From: a bacterium | GTDB taxonomy: Bacteria; Hydrothermota; UBA3073; JACQXS01; JAGMCI01 | Reading direction: 5' to 3' | Assembly: GCA_030018315.1 (NCBI GenBank) | Contig: JASEGA010000007.1 | Coordinates: 1-64,000, forward strand | Length of the DNA stretch: 64,000 nucleotides | Shown here: piece by piece, positions 41,117-49,429 of the stretch | How positions within the stretch are numbered: the stretch's first letter is position 1 | Layout of the letters: each line of letters opens with the position of its first letter | Translations under genes and position numbers: made by a program | The notes under the pieces: generated by a model | Seen by the model: the letters and a program-made list of their open reading frames with translations, nothing else | Databases searched by the model: none | Told to the model about the DNA's origin: nothing

Positions 41117-44100
41117 CTATCGAAGTAATATTATTTTTCTTGTTCTCCGAAATTGTTCAGCCTCCAAAGTGCAGAAATATACTCCAGACGCAACTCTCTC
41201 ACCTGAAGAATCGCAACCATCCCAGGACACAGCAGTGGTTAGTGGTTCGCAGAATCCTGTGGATAAGTGGTTAGTGATAAGTGGGAATAATTTAACTAAT
41301 CTACCAGTAAGGTCGTAAATTTTTATCTGAGGTCTAACTCCTAACCCCAGTGATTTGGTTCCTGGTATCTGATATTTAATCACCGTCCTTTTACCAAATG
41401 GGTTTGGATATGGTGGATATAGGTCAAAAAACTTTGGTAACTTCTCAATTAGTTCAATTCCAACCTGGGGCACAAGATAGTGTGCAGTATTTTCAAGTAA
41501 CTGTGCTCCAACTGAGCTATCAATTGCCATTAAATTGAAAGCATAGAATACAATCTGACCTACCTGTGGGGTTGGTTCGTAAGCCAATATTCCTACAGCC
41601 CTATTATACTTACGAGTCCCATAAATAATGGTTGCATCTTCTAATGGACGAAGAACATCAGCATCACCCCAATTACTATAAGATATTGGTATAGTATATG
41701 GTAAGTTGTTTGGAGTAGTAACTATAGAATGCGAAAGATTCTGTGCCACAAGTGGGCCAGCAGTGTCTCCATACCAGCTATCTACATGAAGTACTGTCCT
41801 TGCAAAATTGGAGTCAAAGTCTAACATTAAGTAGCCAATTTCACCCCCCTCAATTAGTAATTTTCTGCCAGTTTGTACATGACTCTTTAATGAATCTCGT
41901 AGAACAGAATTTGTAAGTGCTCCTGCAGCATCACCGGCACTCCATACAATAAAATTGTAATCTGCCCAAGTAGATGGGGATGTAGCTGATGATTGCTCTT
42001 GGGTAACATCGTAACCAAATTTTGTAAATAGGGTTGCTATTCTGGTAGCTGATTCTCCAGCCTTTGCAAGGTCGTCATTGATAACAAGGATATTGACATT
42101 AGTTTTACACATAAGAAAATTTAACTCTAAACTATCGCTATCAATAGTTACATTACGATAAATTATAGAATAATGCGGGGATACCACATGCAATTTGTAG
42201 GTAAAGTAGGGGAGTGCAACTTCATAGACGCCAGTAGCAGGCTCAGTGTAAGCAGTGGTATAAAGTTCCATATTATCTACACGGTAGATTTCTATATTAG
42301 CACTTAAAGAGGTTCCTGTCATTGAGTCAGTCACTGTCCCATAAAGTAGAGCATATGGGGCAGGTTGTAGCTGTATATCAAAAGTATCTATACCATGCTT
42401 AACAATATGGGTAGCAAAATAAGGGAGGTAGCCAAATCTTACAGCATAGATATCGTATTTGTCAACTGAAATTGAGTCTCTACTCGAATACCAACCACTT
42501 GCATCAGAGGTGTCAATAAAAATTGGATACACTGCTGCTGTATCTATGCCTGCTCTATACCCTTTTATTATCACCCCAGGAATAGGATTGTTATTATATT
42601 TCACAGTGCCAACTAATTTTCCAAAAATCTTTATTACAGAGAAAGCTTCTTTATACACCTTATAACCAGTCTTTGCAATGTAACTCCATAATGTACCCCA
42701 ATTGGTAGGTGTAACACCTAAATTACCCGCTGTTCCTATAGTAGTGGCTGAAGTATCAACTCCACATCCTTTAGCAAAGATAGTAAAGCCAGAATTTTCG
42801 CAACTTCCTGTGATAATTCCTTCGTAGTAAGGAGTTAAAACATCAACAAGTCCTATTTCTGGGACTTGAGTTGATAGATTGGGAGAGGTGAACTCCGTAG
42901 CTCCAGTTACCCAAATTGAATCCCAGAATAAGTTCCAGTTTTCGCCTATCTTGTATCCATAACATCTTAGAATCTCACCATATGGTGGATTGACATTAAT
43001 TATACACTGCCCAACTGTATTTGTTGTATCAAGTTCTGAGACTCCAAGTCCTGAGATTCTCACTACAACATTAGGAACACTCTGATTTAGAGTGTCGCGT
43101 AATGTGATGGAAATGGGGGTTGGATTGGTTACTTTGATGGTATCGGGTTCAATGACTACTGAGACTGGTGATGATATTATAGTGTATCCCTCATATGGCA
43201 GGAAATTATGTGTCGTAACAGTAACATATAAAGTTCCTGTAGTTGTTGGAGTGATACTAAATATTACCCTTCCTAATAGGTCAGTTGTTCCAATTTCATA
43301 TAGCTCATTTTCCTTCATTAGACACACAACAGCATTTGAGACAGGGCTGTTATTATAAGAGCAGGCTACTTCAAACTTACTTGGTCCAATATAAATTATT
43401 GGCTGGTAGTTAACAGTCAAATTCTTTGGCTCATCAGTCCATACCGGTAGCTCTGGGTCACCAAATAGGGTAAGTTCGTAAATACAATATCTCCAAAGTA
43501 CCTCTGATACGGGTTGGGTAGCAGTGGCATATTCCTCCCTAGACGCATTGTGGGCTTCACCTATATGATAAAGGTCTTCATTGAACAATTTCTTATAAAA
43601 TTCAAGGTCCATAAGCTCTGATGGTCCTAATTCTGGGACAGCACCGAGTCCTAATCTTGTATTCATAATGCATGCAATACTTCCACCATTGGGATTATTC
43701 ATCAAATGCTCAGCAAAACAGTCACCACCCGGCACCCAGTCTACTGCCCCTGGGGCACAACTAATAGCATTATGGATACCAAGCTTATCTCCATTGTGAA
43801 GTCCATCAACATCGTCTGAGTCAAAGAATGTTTCACCATTCATCCAACAGAGTCCATTAGGTCTACCATGGGCTGCATAATGGACAAAAGCAAAACCAGC
43901 ATTGAGTGAATCTCTCACTCTCTGTCTACTTAGTGTTCCATTTGACTCGTATAGCTTTGCAATCCCCCATCCACCTGGTGGTGTAACCTCTGCTATGGCA
44001 TTATTTACTACATCGCCCCAGTAATCAACTAAGGTAAATAGATGCGCTGCTGGTAGTAAAATTTTCTTTTGATACCCCATTGGAGGATTTCTTTCGTAAG

Positions 44101-45220
44101 TGAGCACTTTATCTACAAATGTCTGTGCCTGAGTCAAATTCATTACAGGTGCCCTACCAACAAAGACATCAGAATATAAATCTACTCCATCGTCCATCTC
44201 CCCATAGGTTCCATTACCGTTGCCATCCCATGTGCCATCAAGAGCAGAATAATACATATCGCAGGGTACAGTGTCACAATCAGGGAAAACATCCGGAGGC
44301 TCATATGTGCAATAAACGTCTCTTCTTGGCACAACCTCTTGTCCATTTTCAAAGTCACACTGTCCACCTAATAAAAAGTACTGGGTCCCTAAGTTGTCGT
44401 ATGCATCTCTAATAAAGTTTCTTATCTTTGTGGGATTATCTATCCCTGGGTAGTTAGCATATATTGAATCAAGTGCTACAACTTTTGTCTTAATTCCCTT
44501 CTTTGTTTTCCAATCAGCAAGCCTTTGAAATTCATATGCAAAATCTGAACTCGTTATTATGCAATACCTAATTTCATTTTGCTTATCCTTAACTAATGGA
44601 GCGTACATATTTATGACTTCAGGATTTATAACTAACCCCCTGATCGTTCTTTCCATAGCTTCTTTCTGAAATTCGGTTATCTCACTTATAGGATGCCGAT
44701 TTTCGTAATTTAACCTCAAAACGATACTTGAATAGAAAATAAGAGAACGCTCAGCTGGAATATATTGAACTGGATAGATGAGTATTTCAGCAATCCTATA
44801 TCCACCTTTAGACTCAGTACCTACAAGTTCTGCAAGTTTTCCAGGATAAGGAGAATGTGAACTGTAAACTTCAGGATTAGGTTGCACAAATGGTATTTCC
44901 TCTTTAATAGAAACAGGTCTTGGTGGTTGTGTTGGGCAAATAGTGTACTTACCGTAAAGTTTTTCTTTATCAAATAAAATGGCATCCAATCGGGTAGCAG
45001 TGGCTGTTGATGGGATAAGAATTCTCACTTGGTAGCATGGAAGCAAAGGATTGCCAACTTCTGTAGTGTATACTGCATCTTTCAGCTTGATAACGTCGTA
45101 TTCATTAAACTTACTAAATATAAGGTCAGTTTTACTGAATCTAACGGTCTCCGTTAGTTCTCCACCAAAAAGTGATAAGCTGAGAGAAAGTATCCCCAAT
45201 AAACTTAAAAGTTTATTCAT
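41117..45220 (-). CDS. C25 (gingipain-type) cysteine protease with T9SS sorting domain
   Basis: The 1367-residue protein has a signal peptide (1-19) and a propeptide region (20-210). The peptidase C25 domain (about 215-600) has its catalytic histidine in VHYAAHGRPNG near 450 and cysteine in AISCAPGAVDW near 488. Carboxypeptidase-regulatory-like and Ig-like modules follow (about 610-1040), then a ThuA/GATase-like segment (about 1045-1265: NILVINDDLAKAG, GRKLLIEGGEIGYL) and a sorting domain (LYPPYPNPFGKRTVIKYQIP). PorU, the T9SS sortase, is also C25 but normally lacks a sorting domain, so this is more likely cargo. The ATG has a strong GGGAGGT SD. Heptamer units lie in the sorting-domain loop. 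Confidence 0.92.
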   Translation of the reverse strand: MNKLLSLLGILSLSLSLFGGELTETVRFSKTDLIFSKFNEYDVIKLKDAVYTTEVGNPLLPCYQVRILIPSTATATRLDAILFDKEKLYGKYTICPTQPPRPVSIKEEIPFVQPNPEVYSSHSPYPGKLAELVGTESKGGYRIAEILIYPVQYIPAERSLIFYSSIVLRLNYENRHPISEITEFQKEAMERTIRGLVINPEVINMYAPLVKDKQNEIRYCIITSSDFAYEFQRLADWKTKKGIKTKVVALDSIYANYPGIDNPTKIRNFIRDAYDNLGTQYFLLGGQCDFENGQEVVPRRDVYCTYEPPDVFPDCDTVPCDMYYSALDGTWDGNGNGTYGEMDDGVDLYSDVFVGRAPVMNLTQAQTFVDKVLTYERNPPMGYQKKILLPAAHLFTLVDYWGDVVNNAIAEVTPPGGWGIAKLYESNGTLSRQRVRDSLNAGFAFVHYAAHGRPNGLCWMNGETFFDSDDVDGLHNGDKLGIHNAISCAPGAVDWVPGGDCFAEHLMNNPNGGSIACIMNTRLGLGAVPELGPSELMDLEFYKKLFNEDLYHIGEAHNASREEYATATQPVSEVLWRYCIYELTLFGDPELPVWTDEPKNLTVNYQPIIYIGPSKFEVACSYNNSPVSNAVVCLMKENELYEIGTTDLLGRVIFSITPTTTGTLYVTVTTHNFLPYEGYTIISSPVSVVIEPDTIKVTNPTPISITLRDTLNQSVPNVVVRISGLGVSELDTTNTVGQCIINVNPPYGEILRCYGYKIGENWNLFWDSIWVTGATEFTSPNLSTQVPEIGLVDVLTPYYEGIITGSCENSGFTIFAKGCGVDTSATTIGTAGNLGVTPTNWGTLWSYIAKTGYKVYKEAFSVIKIFGKLVGTVKYNNNPIPGVIIKGYRAGIDTAAVYPIFIDTSDASGWYSSRDSISVDKYDIYAVRFGYLPYFATHIVKHGIDTFDIQLQPAPYALLYGTVTDSMTGTSLSANIEIYRVDNMELYTTAYTEPATGVYEVALPYFTYKLHVVSPHYSIIYRNVTIDSDSLELNFLMCKTNVNILVINDDLAKAGESATRIATLFTKFGYDVTQEQSSATSPSTWADYNFIVWSAGDAAGALTNSVLRDSLKSHVQTGRKLLIEGGEIGYLMLDFDSNFARTVLHVDSWYGDTAGPLVAQNLSHSIVTTPNNLPYTIPISYSNWGDADVLRPLEDATIIYGTRKYNRAVGILAYEPTPQVGQIVFYAFNLMAIDSSVGAQLLENTAHYLVPQVGIELIEKLPKFFDLYPPYPNPFGKRTVIKYQIPGTKSLGLGVRPQIKIYDLTGRLVKLFPLITNHLSTGFCEPLTTAVSWDGCDSSGERVASGVYFCTLEAEQFRRTRKIILLR
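41234..41286 (+). repeat. Heptamer units AGTGGTT in the C25 sorting domain
   Basis: AGTGGTT twice (41234-41247), an 18-nt break, then AGTGGTT, AGTGATA, AGTGGGA (41266-41286). On the coding strand this forms the loop between GRLVKLF and VSWDG of the sorting domain. Confidence 0.65.
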
Positions 45221-45254
45221 AGTTTTACCTCCCTAAAGTCAATTTTGTGCATCT

Positions 45255-46082
45255 TTACAACATTTCTTTGAATCTATTAAAAGACTCTTTCTCTTCTTTT
45301 AGATATATTGATTGGCGTTTCATCAGTAACTCAAAATCGACTAAATGAGCATCAAATTCTGGTCCATCCACACATGTAAACTTTGTTTCACCGCCTACTT
45401 CAACTCGACATGCACCACACATACCAGTTCCGTCTACCATTATTGGGTTTAGGCTTACTATTGTCTTAATTCTATAGGGGCGCGTTAATTCAGAGACTAC
45501 TTTCATCATTATTGCTGGTCCTATTGCTACAACACGGTCTATCTTAAGCCTAGTAGTGATTAGATTCTTAAGTGCATTTGAGACAAAGCCCTTCATCCCA
45601 TAAGAACCGTCATCTGTAGTAATATAAATTTCAGAAGAAGCCTGTCGGATTTCCTCTTCAAGTATTAATAGGTTTTTACTCTTTGCCCCAATAATAGATA
45701 TTACTTTATTACCTTTTGCTTTTAATGCTTTCACTATAGGATAAAGAGGAGCAATACCTACTCCTCCGCCTATACAAATAACAGTCCCAAATAATTCAAT
45801 CTCAGATGGTTTACCAAGTGGGCCAACAACATCAAGAATTTCGTCCTCCTCTTTAAGAGTACCAAAGTAAGTAGTTGACTTACCTACTTCTTGGAATATT
45901 ATTATAATAGAGTGATTTGTTTTGTTTACATCAGCTACTGTTATTGGAAACCTTTCACCTTTTTCATGACACCGGATGACAACAAATTGACCAGGTAGTA
46001 TTTTATCTGCAATTAGTGGGTTATCAATCTCAAACAGTTTTATTCCGGGTGCCAGTATCCTCTTACTTAGAATTTTGTTCAT
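45255..46082 (-). CDS. Ferredoxin-NADP reductase alpha / NfnA-SudB-type FAD, 2Fe-2S protein
   Basis: The 275-residue protein has an FAD-binding barrel (LPGQFVVIRCHEKGERFPITVAD near 28-50), an NAD(P)-binding domain (GTVICIGGGVGIAPLYPIVKAL near 99) and a C-terminal [2Fe-2S] site (MVDGTGMCGACRVEVGGE then FTCVDGPEFD). This is the arrangement of NfnA/SudB and PyrK. The NfnB/GltD-like large subunit that normally lies next to it is absent, so its electron partner must be elsewhere. Its promoter predicts a leaderless mRNA. It is divergent from holA. Confidence 0.9.
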   Translation of the reverse strand: MNKILSKRILAPGIKLFEIDNPLIADKILPGQFVVIRCHEKGERFPITVADVNKTNHSIIIIFQEVGKSTTYFGTLKEEDEILDVVGPLGKPSEIELFGTVICIGGGVGIAPLYPIVKALKAKGNKVISIIGAKSKNLLILEEEIRQASSEIYITTDDGSYGMKGFVSNALKNLITTRLKIDRVVAIGPAIMMKVVSELTRPYRIKTIVSLNPIMVDGTGMCGACRVEVGGETKFTCVDGPEFDAHLVDFELLMKRQSIYLKEEKESFNRFKEML

Positions 46083-46088
46083 AGTTTT

Positions 46089-46118
46089 AATATATAGTGC
46101 TTAAATTATAAATGTCAA
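46089..46118 (-). promoter_or_regulatory. Promoter of the nfnA-like gene, probably leaderless
   Basis: On the minus strand, TTGACA (46113-46118), then TATATATT reaching 46089-46096 (spacer 16-18 nt depending on the -10 register). The ATG at 46082 is 6 nt past its end. Confidence 0.65.
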
Positions 46119-46154
46119 ATAAAAAAAGTTCTTTATAGTTTTAAGAGATACCTC

Positions 46155-46182
46155 TTGACAAAGATGGAATGTGTGTTATATT
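46155..46182 (+). promoter_or_regulatory. Promoter of holA, probably leaderless
   Basis: TTGACA (46155-46160), a 16-nt spacer and TATATT (46177-46182). The ATG at 46190 is 7 nt past the -10 box. Confidence 0.7.
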
Positions 46183-46189
46183 CTAACAA

Positions 46190-47140
46190 ATGTTGAAAGA
46201 ATATCAAAAGTTTATCACAAAAATAAAGGAGAATAAGATTGAACCCGGCTACCTACTTTTAGGTGAAAATGAGTTTATAAAAGATGAAATAATAGCTCTT
46301 ATACACTCGAAACTCATAGACCCAAGATTTGAAGCCACTGATAAACTCGTTGTTTATGGTGAAGATTTTCAAATTGATATTATTTCGTGGCTGTTAGTGC
46401 CACCATTTGGGTCTAAAAAGAAGCTACTTATAATTAAAAACGCCGACCTACTACCACAAAATGTGAGGAAAGCACTACAACAATGGCTTGATAAGCCAAG
46501 TAAAACAGCTGTCGTTATATTGATGAGTGAGAAGGTTGAATTTGAGCATGTTATGAGATTAAAGTGCTGGAAATTATTTGAAAATGAGATACCGGGATGG
46601 ATTAAATCTTTGACTAAAGAGAGGGGATTTGATATAGAATACGAAGCTATTGAATTCTTACAGCAAATTTTTTGTGTCGACCTTTACTCATTAGCTACAG
46701 AGATTGCAAAGATTATGAATTTTATTGAGCCAAGAAGGACTATTAGTCTGAGTGATGTACAAGAACTTGAATCTCATGAGCTTACAGGCTCTATATTTGA
46801 TTTAATACATGCAATAGGAGAGAAGAAGAGTGAGGTAGCATATAGAACGCTTAAATTACTGTTTGAACTTGGTGAAGAGCCCACCAAAATAGTGTGGCAC
46901 ATTCGGACGCACTTTGATAAACTACTTAAGTTAAAAGAACAACCGGATGAGTCGTTTGGAATACATAAACATTTCTTACCAAGATATAAAGAACAAACAA
47001 AACTATGGTCTAACGAAGACTTACTCAATGTATTCTCATATTTATTTGAGACAGACCTTGCAATCAAAACAGGAAAGGCAGACCCACAATTATTACTACA
47101 CGAACTAATCTACAAATTATCTCAAAATACAATGCAATGA
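46190..47140 (+). CDS. holA: DNA polymerase III delta subunit
   Basis: HolA is the clamp-loader wrench that opens the sliding clamp. The 316-residue protein has the N-terminal GYLLLGENEFIKDEIIALI, KKLLIIKNADLLP near 83, the SEKVEFEHVMRLK segment, and the C-terminal helical collar domain (SIFDLIHAIGEKKSEVAYRTL, TKIVWHIRTHFDKLLKLK). As usual for delta it is an AAA+ fold without a functional P-loop. Size is normal. It stands alone on the plus strand. Confidence 0.92.
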   Translation: MLKEYQKFITKIKENKIEPGYLLLGENEFIKDEIIALIHSKLIDPRFEATDKLVVYGEDFQIDIISWLLVPPFGSKKKLLIIKNADLLPQNVRKALQQWLDKPSKTAVVILMSEKVEFEHVMRLKCWKLFENEIPGWIKSLTKERGFDIEYEAIEFLQQIFCVDLYSLATEIAKIMNFIEPRRTISLSDVQELESHELTGSIFDLIHAIGEKKSEVAYRTLKLLFELGEEPTKIVWHIRTHFDKLLKLKEQPDESFGIHKHFLPRYKEQTKLWSNEDLLNVFSYLFETDLAIKTGKADPQLLLHELIYKLSQNTMQ

Positions 47141-47214
47141 GGGAGTAGTTTCTAAACAAGCTCCATAGTTGCCAACTTCCGCTAAGACCGTATCTTTCAA
47201 TTTTTAGTTTTGGC

Positions 47215-47242
47215 TTGACAAATTCCAAATTAGGCATACACT
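47215..47242 (+). promoter_or_regulatory. Promoter upstream of the TIM-barrel gene
   Basis: TTGACA (47215-47220), a 16-nt spacer and TACACT (47237-47242). The leader of about 18 nt contains a strong SD (AGGAGG) before the ATG at 47267, in contrast to the leaderless promoters in this window. Confidence 0.55.
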
Positions 47243-47266
47243 ATCAATTAAAATTAGGAGGGCGAG

Positions 47267-48253
47267 ATGAAGAGGTATCACCTCAAGTTGAAAGATGTAA
47301 TTAGTCTTATGGAAAAGGTGGGTATTCCTGGTAAAGATGCTTATGACCTGCCTACCAGCACCAAGCGTTTTCCAGATGGTGCCTGGTATCGTATGGAAAT
47401 ATCAGGTGTAGAGCGTGTAAATGTACTTGAAGCTCTTGTTGATGAGATGAACAAGCGTAAAGTGCCTATACATCGTGCAGTCTCAGTAGTTATGGGTGCT
47501 ACATTGCTTGATAAATTTGAACTTAAAGATTTTGCCCAGATTGCTCATGATGCTAAATTGGAAGTCATAATCGCTCCCGGACCACGTTCAGCTTGGGATA
47601 CGGGACGACAACTTGTTACACCTGAAGGTGCTTTTTCTGGATTAAGATTTAGGGGCTCAGACCAGCTACGGGCAGTAATTTCAGATATTATGCGATGCAT
47701 TGAGATTGGATTTCGTGGCTTCCTTGTGATAGATGAAGGTGAGTTGTGGTTACTTAATCTACTGAGACAAAGAGGTGATATACCTAAGGATGTAATTTTT
47801 AAAGTCTCAATTTATGCCGGACACGCCAATGCAGCGGGTGGCAAAGTGCTGCAACTACTTGGGGCAGATAGCTTTAATCCGGTAGCTGACCTTAGCTTAC
47901 CACAATTTGCATCCATCCGTAAAGCAGTTGATATACCGATAGATGTCCATGTTGTGCTCACTGAATCTTTTGGTGGCTATATTCGTATTTATGACAGTCC
48001 AGAGTTTGCTCGTGTCTGTGCACCATGCTATTTTAAAATAGAGCCAGGACCAGCATGTGCAGCTGGACCCGGTGCTCTTTACAAGCCATGGGTTGATGAA
48101 AAGATGTTAGCTAATTGGGTAAGGGAGAAAGTTAAATATGCTCAAATCATACATGAACTTATACAGGAAAATTTGCCTGAAGCCAAACTATCTAAACAAG
48201 GAGTGAAGGATTTAGCTATTCCAAAATTACAAAAGGGGGATAAGAATGTTTAA
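47267..48253 (+). CDS. Predicted TIM-barrel protein, possibly U32-peptidase-like
   Basis: The 328-residue soluble protein looks like a TIM barrel: alternating strands such as LEVIIAPGPRSAWD near 101, FRGFLVIDEGELWLLNLL near 150, VIFKVSIYAGHANAAGG near 175, and IPIDVHVVLTESFGGYIRIYD near 225. The sequence CAPCYFKIEPGPACAAGPG near 247 could bind a metal or cofactor. It may belong to the broad U32-like group, but I cannot assign a reaction. A strong AGGAGG SD sets the start. It overlaps the TSUP gene by 8 nt, so the two are coupled. Confidence 0.55.
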   Translation: MKRYHLKLKDVISLMEKVGIPGKDAYDLPTSTKRFPDGAWYRMEISGVERVNVLEALVDEMNKRKVPIHRAVSVVMGATLLDKFELKDFAQIAHDAKLEVIIAPGPRSAWDTGRQLVTPEGAFSGLRFRGSDQLRAVISDIMRCIEIGFRGFLVIDEGELWLLNLLRQRGDIPKDVIFKVSIYAGHANAAGGKVLQLLGADSFNPVADLSLPQFASIRKAVDIPIDVHVVLTESFGGYIRIYDSPEFARVCAPCYFKIEPGPACAAGPGALYKPWVDEKMLANWVREKVKYAQIIHELIQENLPEAKLSKQGVKDLAIPKLQKGDKNV

Positions 48254-48608
48254 TATCATTGCGTATGTAATACTCGGTTTAGTGGCTGGTACACTTGCTG
48301 GAATACTTGGAATTGGGGGTGGTATCATAATAGTTCCAGCTTTAGTATATCTATTTGGGTTAAGTCAACACCAAGCTCAAGGGACGACACTTGCATTATT
48401 AGTCCCTCCTATTGGATTACTTGCTGCGCTTGTATACTATAACAAAGGATATGTAAACTTGAAGATAGCCGCTTTTACCTGTTTAGGCTTCTTTATAGGT
48501 GGTCTTTTGGGAGCTGATATAGCAGCTCATATTTCTGACCCTTTCTTAAAGAAAATATTTGGTATAGCTCTGTTAGGGATATCCATTAGGATGATTTTAG
48601 GAAAGTGA
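48246..48608 (+). CDS. Half-size TauE/SafE (TSUP) membrane protein
   Basis: The 120-residue protein has four predicted membrane helices and the TSUP signature GLVAGTLAGILGIGGGIIIVPALVY-type sequence at its start, with TTLALLVPPIGLLAALVYY and LLGADIAAHI following. Normal TSUP transporters have about 250 residues formed by two such halves, so this would have to dimerise. Sulfur-containing anions are typical substrates of the family; the one here is unknown. The upstream coupled gene may act on that substrate. Confidence 0.85.
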   Translation: MFNIIAYVILGLVAGTLAGILGIGGGIIIVPALVYLFGLSQHQAQGTTLALLVPPIGLLAALVYYNKGYVNLKIAAFTCLGFFIGGLLGADIAAHISDPFLKKIFGIALLGISIRMILGK

Positions 48609-48681
48609 TAAGATTTTTTGATTTAAAACCCAGTCTGCAAGTAAAAGTTGCTCAAAGAGGGTATAGTAAAAACTCTTTGAT

Positions 48682-48795
48682 TCATTCCTTAATTCGTTTC
48701 TTGTCCATATTAGCTTTTGGCATAAGCTTCTTTTGCTGAAACTTTTTTGTGAGTGTCTTTGGCGGTAGTGATTCCTTAGGTGCAGGTTCTTCTTT
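48682..48795 (-). other. Open frame continuing rplU past its stop codon
   Basis: Directly after the rplU TAA the same frame stays open for 37 codons (starting KEEPAPKESLPPK, ending MDKKRIKE) to a TGA at 48682-48684. The Lys/Pro/Glu-rich composition is like the C-terminal tails of some ribosomal proteins. It may be a tail lost by a nonsense change, or chance. A TCAAAGAG...CTCTTTGA hairpin lies just beyond (about 48652-48682). Confidence 0.5.
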
Positions 48796-49119
48796 TTATG
48801 TAGGTTTATCGACTTCGGCTATTTTGTCTATCAGTAGCATAGTATATGGCTGACGGTGTCCTTTCTTACGACGATACCTTTTTTTAGACTTGTATTTGTA
48901 TACAATTACTTTGGGTTCCTTACTAAGTCCAAGAATTTTTGCCTCACAAAATACTCCTTTTACATAAGGTTGACCAATTATATTTTTATCTTTTCCAAGT
49001 AGCATCAGGACTGGAAAATTGACTTTATCTCCTTCTTTGCCATGTAGTTTGGGTACCTTTATAGTATCATTCTCTTTTATTTTGTACTGAAAACCAGCAA
49101 TTTCAACAATTGCCTTCAT
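48796..49119 (-). CDS. rplU: 50S ribosomal protein L21
   Basis: The 107-residue L21 has the family pattern: MKAIVEIAGFQYKIKENDTIKV, DKVNFPVLMLLGKD, YKYKSKKRYRRKKGHRQPYTMLLIDKI. L21 binds 23S rRNA. rpmA (L27), which nearly always follows rplU, is absent. It starts directly at the end of secG. Confidence 0.95.
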   Translation of the reverse strand: MKAIVEIAGFQYKIKENDTIKVPKLHGKEGDKVNFPVLMLLGKDKNIIGQPYVKGVFCEAKILGLSKEPKVIVYKYKSKKRYRRKKGHRQPYTMLLIDKIAEVDKPT

Positions 49120-49413
49120 CTATTCTTCCTCGTAAGGAATAGGCGCAACTTCACCTTTTTTGACTGCCCTCTCTATTGCAGAACGAGGTTTAGTCTTACC
49201 TGACATCAAGGTGAGACTAAACGAGGTTAGCAGAAACAATATAAAGAGTACAATAGTTGTCTTCGTGAGGAATGGAGCTGCCCCCCTTCCTCCAAATATT
49301 GATTGACCGCCACCAAAAACAGTTGAAAGCCCGCCCTCCCTTTGTTGCATTAGGATAGCAAGAATTATAAAGATAGCCACAAGTATGTGAATTGTAAAAA
49401 CAAATGCATGCAT
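49120..49413 (-). CDS. secG: Protein-export membrane protein SecG
   Basis: The 97-residue protein has two membrane helices (about 4-22 and 51-70) and the conserved cytoplasmic loop ILMQQREGGLSTVFGGGQSI. SecG assists SecYE in export. Length is typical. It is followed at once by rplU and preceded by the SurA-like gene with a 16-nt gap. Confidence 0.93.
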   Translation of the reverse strand: MHAFVFTIHILVAIFIILAILMQQREGGLSTVFGGGQSIFGGRGAAPFLTKTTIVLFILFLLTSFSLTLMSGKTKPRSAIERAVKKGEVAPIPYEEE

Positions 49414-49429
49414 TTATCCTCCTGCATTT

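Noticed and set aside
44119-44412. 97-codon plus-strand frame opposite the C25 protease
   Set aside because: It lies opposite the conserved catalytic domain, and its His/Gln-rich content is typical of antisense reading.
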